Shown piece after piece: positions 1 to 6,551 of a stretch of DNA of 14,729 bases. The DNA lies in contig CAZYXG010000053.1 of NCBI GenBank assembly GCA_964650885.1, positions 1 to 14,729 of the forward strand, written 5' to 3'. Position 1 is the first letter of the stretch. Every line of letters begins with the position of its first letter. The translations under genes were made by a program, and so were the position numbers. The notes below the pieces were generated by a model. It ran no database searches, was not told the origin of the DNA, and saw only the letters and a list, made by a program, of their open reading frames with translations. This DNA comes from JAPLFM01 sp964650885. Its GTDB lineage: Bacteria > Bacteroidota > Ignavibacteria > Kapaibacteriales > UBA2268.

Positions 1-1829
1 GTTGAAAAATTAGCACTTCCAGCTCTTAAATTTCCTGTAATGTTTACACCGCCAGTACCTGCTTGAATATTAGTAGTAGCAGTACCAGTAGTAGAACCTA
101 AAGTTACTGTTTTAGAACCAGCACCAGTACCGACATTTACCATATTATCAGTTGCAGATGTAGCAAAATTGATATTACCTGTACCAGTTAGCAAAGTAAA
201 AGGTCCATTATTAGTAGTAATATTAATTCCAGATGTACCATTATTAATATTTAAAGCATTTGTATTATTGCTTGAATTACCAATACTTACTGCACCAGTA
301 TTTGTACCAGTTCCAATATTAGTATTTCCAGTGCCAATATTATTAATGTTTACAAGACCTGTCAAAGAAGCACTAGCAGTAGAACTAAAGTTTCCTACAA
401 CGTCATTCGTTACATTTAAATTAGTTATACTTGCTGTAGCTGCACTAACATCGTTAGACCAAACAACACCACCAGCACCATTTGATTTCAAATAGAAATT
501 ATTTGCGATACCAGTTGAAGTCATACTTGCATTTGATATTTTTCTTTGGAACCAATCAGAACCATTCCAAACAATTACATCGTCAGTAGCTAAGCCATTT
601 GTCAATTTCAATGGATTTGTTGGGTGTCCATTACCTTGCAACATATTACCAGTAATAGTAACTGTAGTCGCAGCCCAAGCCAATGTTGTTCCATTAAAAA
701 CTAAAGCATGACCTGTAGTAATTGGAGCAGCTGAATACTCTAGTGCTGCTGTAGCACCATTGTACATCATTACTCTACCGTTATCAATTGTGCCAGATGG
801 CTTAGTAGTAGTAGCAGAACCAGTTGTGTAAGCAGTCAATTCTGGAATACCAACTTTACTTGCATTAATTTGCAAATCTAAGAAAGATGAACTTGCACCA
901 GAAACTGTCAAATCAGAAGTCGTTCCATTATCTTTTACAGATATATTCACATTAGCAGCAGCAGTCAAACGGCCATCATCATCTACTGTATAAGTAGGTA
1001 CTTGAGTTGCGTTTCCATAAACACCAGCAGTAACGCTAGTAGCCACTAATTCATCAGGGCCAACAGCGTTTGTTCCAACGGCAATAATATCTACTGCACC
1101 TGGAGCAAAATCTACAGTTTGAATTGTAAAGTCTTTAATTTTCTGAGAAGTAACCGCACCATCGAAGATACGATCTGTTTTTACAGCACCTGGAGCAATG
1201 ATTGGATCAGGGAATGAACCAGTCAAATCGCCACCAGCAGCGCCAGAAGGAATTGCAGTAATATTTGGAGCTAATTTATCCATTCCAATAGAACCGTTTG
1301 GAATTGCATCCAAAATAGCAGAAGGTTTAATTTTTGGGTTTGGCAAAGTACCAAATAAATCGCCACCCATAATTTTAACTTCATCTTTCAATCCAGCCAA
1401 ACCTACTACACCATTTTCTACATTGTATGTAGTAAATGAAGCTCTTGCAGAGTCTGACGTAATTGCTCTGAAAGCATAAGGCGATGCAACTAATCGAACT
1501 CTACTATAAGGTTGTTGTGTTCCAACTCTTACTTGAATCCAATATTGTTGATTAAAATCTATATCCAATGGACTTACTAAGCCCAAAGTCACAGAAAAAT
1601 AACCACGATCGACAGGTACAGACTGTTGTTCTGTCCAAAGTGCAATTGTACCACCTGTCGCAGAGTTCCAAATTGTAAATTCCATTGGTTGAGAACCATT
1701 GACTGGTTGGTTTGATGCATCAAATAAATTACCTTGGTAATTTAGCAATCTCGGCACCTGTGCTTCTACTTGACTATTAAATGCCAAGCCAATCAGCAAG
1801 ATGGATAGTAAAAGATAAAATTTCCTCAT
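1..1829 (-). CDS. Exported tail-fibre-like repeat protein, C-terminus off the left edge
   Basis: This reading frame is open without a stop from ATG at 1829 to the window edge, giving 609 visible residues; the 3' end is missing. Residues 1-23 form a signal peptide (MRKFYLLL... ending VEA|Q). Residues ~27-120 form the domain that starts RLLNYQGNLFD and ends ASPYAFRA, common in secreted Bacteroidota proteins that often end in a tail-fibre/S74-type chaperone domain. Two GDLxG(T/S)xPxP motifs follow at ~156 and ~200. A phage-fibre-like VTAGVYGNATQVP...VDDDGRLTAA motif lies at ~266-296, and a Gly/Asn/Thr-rich repetitive stretch at ~489-609 suggests a beta-helix or fibrous shaft. AGGAG lies 7 nt before the ATG. 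It is 62 bp downstream of a small T9SS-type gene and probably co-transcribed with it. An extracellular fibre or adhesin is likely; ligand and mode of attachment are unknown. The fibre-like layout is seen; the chaperone end is inferred from the family. Confidence 0.85.
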   Translation of the reverse strand, partial: MRKFYLLLSILLIGLAFNSQVEAQVPRLLNYQGNLFDASNQPVNGSQPMEFTIWNSATGGTIALWTEQQSVPVDRGYFSVTLGLVSPLDIDFNQQYWIQVRVGTQQPYSRVRLVASPYAFRAITSDSARASFTTYNVENGVVGLAGLKDEVKIMGGDLFGTLPNPKIKPSAILDAIPNGSIGMDKLAPNITAIPSGAAGGDLTGSFPDPIIAPGAVKTDRIFDGAVTSQKIKDFTIQTVDFAPGAVDIIAVGTNAVGPDELVATSVTAGVYGNATQVPTYTVDDDGRLTAAANVNISVKDNGTTSDLTVSGASSSFLDLQINASKVGIPELTAYTTGSATTTKPSGTIDNGRVMMYNGATAALEYSAAPITTGHALVFNGTTLAWAATTVTITGNMLQGNGHPTNPLKLTNGLATDDVIVWNGSDWFQRKISNASMTSTGIANNFYLKSNGAGGVVWSNDVSAATASITNLNVTNDVVGNFSSTASASLTGLVNINNIGTGNTNIGTGTNTGAVSIGNSSNNTNALNINNGTSGINITTNNGPFTLLTGTGNINFATSATDNMVNVGTGAGSKTVTLGSTTGTATTNIQAGTGGVNITGNLRAGSANFS

Positions 1830-1836
1830 CGGAAAA

Positions 1837-1841
1837 CTCCT
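1837..1841 (-). promoter_or_regulatory. Shine-Dalgarno AGGAG of the tail-fibre-like gene
   Basis: The minus strand reads AGGAG, then seven bases, then the ATG at 1829. A good Shine-Dalgarno site is notable because most Bacteroidota genes lack one. It supports this start codon, which is also followed directly by a signal peptide. Confidence 0.6.
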
Positions 1842-1891
1842 GTTATTAGTTAAAATAAATCTATTATATTTTTTAGTTTCAATTTTCATTT

Positions 1892-2470
1892 TTATTTCGC
1901 CAACACCATAATATTTCTTACAGTATAAGCACCAAATGCATCTGCTCCCACCATTGAATATGGCTCAACTCTTAATTCATATAAGTATGAACCAGAACCT
2001 AAAGCCACTCCACTTTCATTAACAGCAGTAAAATCCGCTGTATAACTACCAGTTTGTTGGAATGCATCTACTAGTTTAGTGATTTCATTTCCACTTATGT
2101 CATAAACAGCCAAAGTAACTTTAGCGTATCCAGGTACAGAATATTTAATTGTTGTTCTGCTGCTAAAAGGATTTGGTGAATTATTGATTCTCTTGTATTC
2201 TGCAATTTCTTCGTCTTCAACGCTATTAACTAAAGAGTCCATAGGCCCCCAGTAACCTTGGTAAAGTCTTGCATCAGTAGGTGATACGTTTTGTAATCTA
2301 CCTACAGCTAATTGGCTACCAGTTGCTCTCATTGAATAGCCACTAGTGACTATTGATTGAAATCCACTGTTAGACATTATAGATTTTGGCATTGTTATTT
2401 GGGCATTCCCAATAGCAAATCCAAAGATTCCGATTAACAGAATAATTGGCATAAATCTTGTTGTTATCAT
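1892..2470 (-). CDS. Small exported protein with T9SS type A sorting domain
   Basis: The product has 192 residues from ATG at 2470. A start at 2500 would give 202. I prefer 2470 because AAGG lies 6 nt upstream and it yields a normal 23-residue signal peptide (MITTRFMPIILLIGIFGFA...GNA|Q); the longer form adds a charged ten-residue leader. After the signal peptide comes a short module GYSMRATGSQLAVGR...LYQGYWGPMD, like the 'GY.l.GT.GQ..vG...L..GFW' segment of many Bacteroidota exported proteins. The C-terminal ~95 residues are a T9SS type A sorting domain: SPNPFSSRTTIKYSV, VTLAVYDISGNEITKLVD, a GSGSYLYEL strand, and a final strand RNIMVLAK. Such domains direct passage through the T9SS and are removed by the PorU-type sortase. 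The mature part is very short (~80 residues), so it may be an adaptor or cap. It lies 62 bp upstream of the fibre-like gene, which suggests one operon. Specific function is not recognisable. Confidence 0.88.
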   Translation of the reverse strand: MITTRFMPIILLIGIFGFAIGNAQITMPKSIMSNSGFQSIVTSGYSMRATGSQLAVGRLQNVSPTDARLYQGYWGPMDSLVNSVEDEEIAEYKRINNSPNPFSSRTTIKYSVPGYAKVTLAVYDISGNEITKLVDAFQQTGSYTADFTAVNESGVALGSGSYLYELRVEPYSMVGADAFGAYTVRNIMVLAK

Positions 2471-2476
2471 AATTGA

Positions 2477-2480
2477 CCTT
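2477..2480 (-). promoter_or_regulatory. AAGG ribosome binding site favouring the inner start
   Basis: The minus strand reads AAGG-TCAATT-ATG in front of the ATG at 2470. The outer ATG at 2500 has only A/T-rich sequence before it. This is the main reason for choosing the inner start. Confidence 0.4.
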
Positions 2481-2557
2481 AAATATTTTTTAAATTTCAT
2501 TTTCTAAAGATATTCCAAAATTCTGCCGAATTATGTTCTATATAGCACACTATTTGG

Positions 2558-2565
2558 CAAAATTA
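2558..2565 (-). promoter_or_regulatory. Candidate -7 promoter element TAATTTTG (minus strand)
   Basis: TAATTTTG on the minus strand fits the Bacteroidota primary-sigma -7 consensus TAnnTTTG. Transcription would begin near 2553, giving a leader of about 50-85 nt for the small T9SS-type gene. I see no clean TTTG -33 partner at the expected distance, so this rests on the -7 match and its position. Confidence 0.4.
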
Positions 2566-2611
2566 CATTTTGTCATTGGCAACTTAACATTTTCATATTT
2601 TTTATGCAATG

Positions 2612-2642
2612 TTTAATTAATTTTTCTCCAAAATTAATTAAA
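2612..2642. repeat. Perfect 13-bp A/T-only inverted repeat, 5-nt loop
   Basis: TTTAATTAATTTT (2612-2624) and AAAATTAATTAAA (2630-2642) are exact reverse complements around the loop TCTCC. It lies between two divergent genes, so it is not an obvious terminator for either. It may be a regulator or nucleoid-protein site, a cruciform, or simply AT-rich sequence. Confidence 0.5.
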
Positions 2643-2762
2643 ACTTAACTTTCGGTTCATTATAGAGGTAAACAATTGTATTTAAGCAACTTGTTCAATT
2701 ATTTTCCCCAAAATAACCCTACTCTAAATTAATTTAAATTCATCTTTTGTTAATATTTCTTC

Positions 2763-2790
2763 AAAGTGTCAAGATTTCCTGACACTTTTT
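2763..2790. repeat. 9-bp hairpin with T-run upstream of the methyltransferase gene
   Basis: AAAGTGTCA (2763-2771) and TGACACTTT (2780-2788) pair perfectly around the 8-nt loop AGATTTCC, and the T-run extends to 2790. On the plus strand it has the form of an intrinsic terminator. No gene precedes it on that strand, so it would act as a leader attenuator for the methyltransferase gene 170 bp downstream, or as an operator (GTGTCA-N8-TGACAC). Confidence 0.5.
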
Positions 2791-2962
2791 GTATCAACTT
2801 TGTTGTTGAATTCCTTAATTTTTTGTGTTGCAAAAGTTTAGTTTATTTATTTATATTGCTGCTTAGAATGCAAAATAATTCTATTTTTCTTATTTTGCAA
2901 CAATTATTTTCAAATCAATTTCTCAATCAATTGATATTTAACAACTTATTTAATCTCTCAAA

Positions 2963-4324
2963 ATGAACAAACATATCTTCAATAAGTTGAGCAAACTTAT
3001 ACAACTCTCTGAAAACAAACAGCATAGCGATAAATTTGTACAGCAATTTTTCTTTAAAGAAAACAAAAACTTAGGAAGTCACGACAGAAGAACTATAAAA
3101 CCAATTTATTACAAAATTGTAAAACATTACTTTTTAGTTTCGCATTTGATTAAAAAATGTGTTTTAATCGAAAATCCAACTGCCGAAGACTACATTTATT
3201 TTGTAATTCTCAATGAACATAGAATGAATGAATTATTAAAAAGTTACAATATATCATTCGAACCACCAATTTCTATTGATTTCGACCAAACTATTGTGCC
3301 TTTAACTGAATTTGCAAATGAATTGAAAGTAGATTTAACGAAGTATCAAAATGAATCTATCTATACTGAATTAGAAAGACTTAATAATAGTGAAAGCCCA
3401 GAGGATCTTTCTATACTTTTCTCTATGAATGAATTGTTTGCCACTAAACTTTTGGATATTGTAACTAAATTTAACTACGAAAGAAATAATTTCTTTAGTT
3501 CATTCAATAAAGAAGCTGATACTTCAATTAGAATAACTTCTAATGCCAAAATAGAAAATATTTACAAAGAATTGGATGAAGCTGGAATTGAATACAAACA
3601 AGGTGAATTCAACAAACAATGTATAAAACTCTCCAATAGAACTAACTTAAATTTACTGGAAATGAGCAAATCTCCCTTGTTTGAGATTCAAGATGAAGGA
3701 AGTCAATTAATTTCTTTCTATATGGATCCTATGGAAGGAGATAGAATACTTGATTTTTGTGCTGGTGCTGGCGGTAAAACTCTTCATATCGCCGACATTA
3801 CAAATGACAGAGCATCTTCAATAGTGGCAACCGATGAGGATCACTCTAGAACAAAAGAGATATTTAAACGCAATTCAAAATTTAGATACCGAACTATTTG
3901 GATTGAAAAAATTGGTATTATAGCTGAAAAGTATGGTCGCTTTTTCGATAAAATCTTAGTTGATGCTCCTTGCTCTGGCTCTGGCACTCTTAGACGAGAC
4001 CCACATTTGAAGTATAAAATCACTCAAAAGGAAGTTACAAAACGAGCTAAAATCCAACTTGACATACTAGACGAAGTGAAAAATTATCTGCTTCGCGATG
4101 GAGAAATCACTTATTCCACTTGTTCAGTCTTCACTGAAGAGAATGAAAATGTGATTAATGAATTTTTGAAGGAAAATGACAATTTTGAACTTGTGCCACC
4201 AAACAAAGAATTTCTGGACTACTTCAATATACCTGCAAATCAAGTGGGTATTGGCATTAACCTATATCCAATGAATGGAACTGATGGTTTTTTTATGTGC
4301 AAATTGCGAAAAATATCAAACTAA
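2963..4324 (+). CDS. RsmB/NOP-family RNA cytosine-C5 methyltransferase
   Basis: This 453-residue protein belongs to the RsmB/Nop2/Sun family, which uses SAM to methylate C5 of cytosine in RNA, 16S rRNA being the usual substrate. Visible motifs: the SPLFEIQDEGSQL segment (~237-249) leading into the core; SAM-binding motif I DFCAGAGGKT (264-273, a variant of CAAPGGKT); motif IV VDAPCSGSGTLRR (333-345) with C337, the product-release cysteine; and motif VI YSTCSVFTEEN with C387, the expected nucleophile. The N-terminal ~60 residues contain LGSHDRRTIKPIYYKIVKHY, like the start of the NusB-like RNA-binding region of RsmB, though the rest of residues 60-230 is divergent. No Shine-Dalgarno precedes the ATG, normal for Bacteroidota. 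An intrinsic terminator follows, so it is probably transcribed alone. RsmB (C967) is the best guess; RsmF-type or other rRNA specificity cannot be excluded. Confidence 0.93.
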   Translation: MNKHIFNKLSKLIQLSENKQHSDKFVQQFFFKENKNLGSHDRRTIKPIYYKIVKHYFLVSHLIKKCVLIENPTAEDYIYFVILNEHRMNELLKSYNISFEPPISIDFDQTIVPLTEFANELKVDLTKYQNESIYTELERLNNSESPEDLSILFSMNELFATKLLDIVTKFNYERNNFFSSFNKEADTSIRITSNAKIENIYKELDEAGIEYKQGEFNKQCIKLSNRTNLNLLEMSKSPLFEIQDEGSQLISFYMDPMEGDRILDFCAGAGGKTLHIADITNDRASSIVATDEDHSRTKEIFKRNSKFRYRTIWIEKIGIIAEKYGRFFDKILVDAPCSGSGTLRRDPHLKYKITQKEVTKRAKIQLDILDEVKNYLLRDGEITYSTCSVFTEENENVINEFLKENDNFELVPPNKEFLDYFNIPANQVGIGINLYPMNGTDGFFMCKLRKISN

Positions 4325-4347
4325 AAAACAAGATTATTCAATTTGTT

Positions 4348-4380
4348 AAGTCTTTTCGATTAAATGAAAGACTTGTTTTC
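4348..4380 (+). terminator. Intrinsic terminator after the methyltransferase gene
   Basis: AAGTCTTT (4348-4355) pairs with AAAGACTT (4367-4374) around an 11-nt loop and is followed by GTTTTCTT. It sits 24 bp after the methyltransferase stop codon and just upstream of a promoter-like element for the next gene. Confidence 0.65.
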
Positions 4381-4381
4381 T

Positions 4382-4389
4382 TAATTTTG
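4382..4389 (+). promoter_or_regulatory. Candidate -7 element TAATTTTG, possibly giving a leaderless mRNA
   Basis: TAATTTTG fits the Bacteroidota TAnnTTTG -7 consensus and ends only four bases before the ATG at 4394. Transcription would then start at or next to the initiation codon. A perfect TTTG at the -33 distance is not present. Confidence 0.4.
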
Positions 4390-4393
4390 TACT

Positions 4394-6118
4394 ATGAGTT
4401 TGATAAAAGATATTCCTTTTTTAGTAGTTGATGTAGAGACTAATGGACACGATGCAATTCACAATAGAATCACAGAGTATGCTGTTGTAGTTGTTCAGAA
4501 TGGGCAAGTCCTATCTGAATATTCATCATTGGTCAATCCGCATCAATTTATTCCACCATTTGTAGCAAATCTCACTGGAATAACTAATGAAATCGCTTAC
4601 AATTCGCCTGAGGCAAATGATGTATTGAAAAATACATTAGACCTCTATCAAATGGATAAAGCAGTTTTTGCTGCACACAATGTGAAATTTGACTGGGCTT
4701 TTGTTTACCACACTCATATTCGCGAGGGCTATACAATGCCAGCGGATATGAATCAACTTTGCACTTTACGATTGGCTCGTAAGTTTTTAATCAAAGATGT
4801 GAAAAAAAATGTCGGCTCATTAGCCGATTATTTCGGCATTAAGATGAAGACTCGCCATAGAGCTTTAGATGACGCAAAAGCTACAGCTCAAATTCTAATT
4901 AATTTGCTTGATATTGCCGAAAGACGCTATGGTATTGTCGAATTCGATGAGCTTTTCAAATATCAAAATAAACGAGTTCCTGAAAATAAACCAAACAACG
5001 TAACATTCGATAGAATAAAAGAAAAACTTAGTCAAGTGCCAGATGCTCCTGGAGTTTACTATTTTCTTAATGGTCGAAAAAATATTATTTATGTTGGTAA
5101 AGCCAAATCATTAAAAAAACGTGTTAGTGGCTATTTTACTAATGCTAGTTTGTCTCGCAAACGAACTATGAAAATGCTAACTAAGATTTACGATATTAAA
5201 TGGAAAGAAACACCATCGGAATTGCAAGCTTTAATGCTTGAATCCAAAGAAATAAAGCTCAATAAGCCAGAATTCAATTTGATGGATAAATTTCCAAGAC
5301 ACTTTGAGTTACTCAAAATTAATTATGAATATGAATTCCCTATCCTAGAAAAAGTATATAATACTAAAGCAGATTTAGCAGAATATTTCGGACCATTCTA
5401 CGATCAATTGCTTGTGAGCGAAATGGTGAAAATTATAGAACGTGAGTTCAAAATGGTGAAGTGCGAACCTAACTTCAAACCATCGGTGGACAAACGTCCT
5501 TGCATATTGCACCAAATGGGCAGATGTGAAGCACCTTGCAATTTGAGCCAGAGTAAAGAACAATATATGCTTGAAGTAGAGAAAGTTAGAAAGTTTTTGA
5601 GCGATTATTCAAACGGAATTATTAGCGATTTTGAAACACAAATCAAAGAATACGCAAAAGATTTGAAATTTGAAGAAGCTGGTGAAGCTAAAAAACGTTT
5701 GGAAGAGTTAAAACGTGCTTTAATGCGACCAGAGAATGTGGCAGGCTCACTCGATAAAAAAGATTTAATAGTTATTATGCCTAATTCTGGACGTGATAAA
5801 ACAGTAGATGTGTATTTTATTAAACAGAATTTATTAATTCACCATGAAACTATTGGCAGAAAAGCAAATCTTTCAGAAACATTAGCACTTGTGCAGGATA
5901 AGTATTTCCAAACTATTGGCGGTCTGAGAAATTATAACGGCGAAGAGATGGATCAAATTCGCATTATTAATTCTTGGCTTTATCGTAATAGAGATAACGG
6001 TGCTTTTATTTATATAGATAAGAAAGAAATTGATTCAATAGAAAAAGAAGTACAGAAAGCAATTAAACATCTCGATTTTGAAACTACTGCCGATTTTGAA
6101 GATTATGAAATCCAATAA
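4394..6118 (+). CDS. Fused DEDDh 3'-5' exonuclease and UvrC-type GIY-YIG nuclease
   Basis: This 574-residue protein joins two nuclease modules. Residues ~8-172 are a DnaQ-like DEDDh exonuclease with all metal-binding acids visible: D13 and E15 (VVDVETNG), D100 (AAHNVKFDW), H155 and D160 (HRALDD). Residues ~213-300 are a UvrC/Cho GIY-YIG domain: GVY (220-222), YVG (233-235), R243 and E283 (ALMLESKEI), then KPEFN. Next comes the UvrC cysteine cluster C357, C370, C378, C382, with the C-x7-C-x3-C spacing of its Fe-S ligands, and a UVR motif (~412-441). The RNase H-like endonuclease and helix-hairpin-helix domains of true UvrC are absent. The layout is that of Cho-like nucleases fused to an exonuclease, such as mycobacterial Rv2191. 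A role in DNA repair or processing is likely, making the 3' incision and perhaps trimming. Residues 450-574 have no clear assignment. The gene overlaps the DUF423 gene by 14 nt. Confidence 0.93.
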   Translation: MSLIKDIPFLVVDVETNGHDAIHNRITEYAVVVVQNGQVLSEYSSLVNPHQFIPPFVANLTGITNEIAYNSPEANDVLKNTLDLYQMDKAVFAAHNVKFDWAFVYHTHIREGYTMPADMNQLCTLRLARKFLIKDVKKNVGSLADYFGIKMKTRHRALDDAKATAQILINLLDIAERRYGIVEFDELFKYQNKRVPENKPNNVTFDRIKEKLSQVPDAPGVYYFLNGRKNIIYVGKAKSLKKRVSGYFTNASLSRKRTMKMLTKIYDIKWKETPSELQALMLESKEIKLNKPEFNLMDKFPRHFELLKINYEYEFPILEKVYNTKADLAEYFGPFYDQLLVSEMVKIIEREFKMVKCEPNFKPSVDKRPCILHQMGRCEAPCNLSQSKEQYMLEVEKVRKFLSDYSNGIISDFETQIKEYAKDLKFEEAGEAKKRLEELKRALMRPENVAGSLDKKDLIVIMPNSGRDKTVDVYFIKQNLLIHHETIGRKANLSETLALVQDKYFQTIGGLRNYNGEEMDQIRIINSWLYRNRDNGAFIYIDKKEIDSIEKEVQKAIKHLDFETTADFEDYEIQ

Positions 6119-6488
6119 AATAATATCTTACGGTTTTTTTCTATTAGCTCTATCAGTTGCTATTGGTGCATTTGGAGCTCATAGCTTGAAGCCAATACTT
6201 TTGGCAAATAACAGATTAGACACATTCCAAAAAGCAGAATTCTATCAATTTATCTGTTCATTCGCAATAGTCATACTTGGCCTTCTACAAAAGGAATATC
6301 CCGAAATTAACTTTAAACTTGATTTCAATTGCATTTTGGCTTCAATTTTGCTTTTTTCAGGGTCACTCTATGCCCTTTGTTTTACAAATGTGGGTTTATT
6401 TGGTGCTATCACTCCTATTGGTGGCATTTTGATGATTTTTGCATTTGCGAATATTGGACAGAAGGTGTATAGAAATAGCCATAATTAG
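6105..6488 (+). CDS. DUF423-family small membrane protein
   Basis: From ATG at 6105 this is a 127-residue, four-helix membrane protein. It has the DUF423 (YgdD-like) signature IGAFGAHSLKP near residue 20, followed by FQKAEFYQFICSFAIVILGLL and two further hydrophobic segments, including LFGAITPIGGILMIFAF. I chose 6105 over the frame's upstream ATG at 6078 because family members start a few residues before the first helix; the upstream start would add nine residues and lengthen the overlap to 41 nt. The 14-nt overlap with the nuclease gene suggests translational coupling. The family's biochemical function is unknown. It sits in the inner membrane, and nothing in the context suggests a functional link to the nuclease. 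Confidence 0.88.
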   Translation: MKSNKIISYGFFLLALSVAIGAFGAHSLKPILLANNRLDTFQKAEFYQFICSFAIVILGLLQKEYPEINFKLDFNCILASILLFSGSLYALCFTNVGLFGAITPIGGILMIFAFANIGQKVYRNSHN

Positions 6489-6513
6489 GTATTTCTACTA
6501 ATACAGACGAACA

Positions 6514-6532
6514 ATTCTTAGCCGATAAGAAT
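6514..6532. repeat. 7-bp hairpin in the leader of the surface-protein operon
   Basis: ATTCTTA and TAAGAAT pair around the loop GCCGA, about 20 bp before the next start codon. No T-run follows, so it is not a typical terminator. It may be a 5'-UTR structure or a binding site. Confidence 0.35.
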
Positions 6533-6542
6533 AATAAAAGAT

Positions 6543-6551
6543 GGAGAGAGG
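6543..6551 (+). promoter_or_regulatory. Purine-rich ribosome binding site GGAGAGAGG
   Basis: GGAGAGAGG directly abuts the ATG at 6552, placing GGAG five bases before the start. It fixes the start of the surface-protein gene, where the signal peptide begins at once (MKKFFLISF). Confidence 0.55.

Larger units (their letters stand above)
2501..2962. other. Divergent intergenic region, AT-rich, with two inverted repeats
   Basis: These 462 bases separate the minus-strand secreted-protein genes from the plus-strand methyltransferase gene. I find no convincing gene here. The stretch holds a candidate -7 promoter element for the minus strand (2558-2565), a 13-bp A/T-only inverted repeat (2612-2642) and a 9-bp hairpin with a T-run (2763-2790). 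A GTG-initiated reading frame at 2766-2966 is low-complexity (Phe/Leu/Asn), begins inside the hairpin and resembles no known protein, so I treat it as chance. Confidence 0.7.

Noticed and set aside
169..1479. Plus-strand frames at 169-495 and 1198-1479, rich in Pro and Val
   Set aside because: They are shadows of the minus-strand tail-fibre-like gene, which is open without stops over the whole stretch and has a clear signal peptide and motifs.
1..1829. A prophage tail-fibre gene
   Set aside because: The protein has a Sec signal peptide and a neighbour with a T9SS domain, and no other phage gene is visible, so a cellular surface protein is more likely. The left flank could change this.
2766..2966. 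GTG-started 66-codon frame overlapping the methyltransferase start by 4 nt
   Set aside because: It begins inside a hairpin, is low-complexity (Phe, Leu, Asn) and resembles no known family. The overlap alone is not enough to call a gene.
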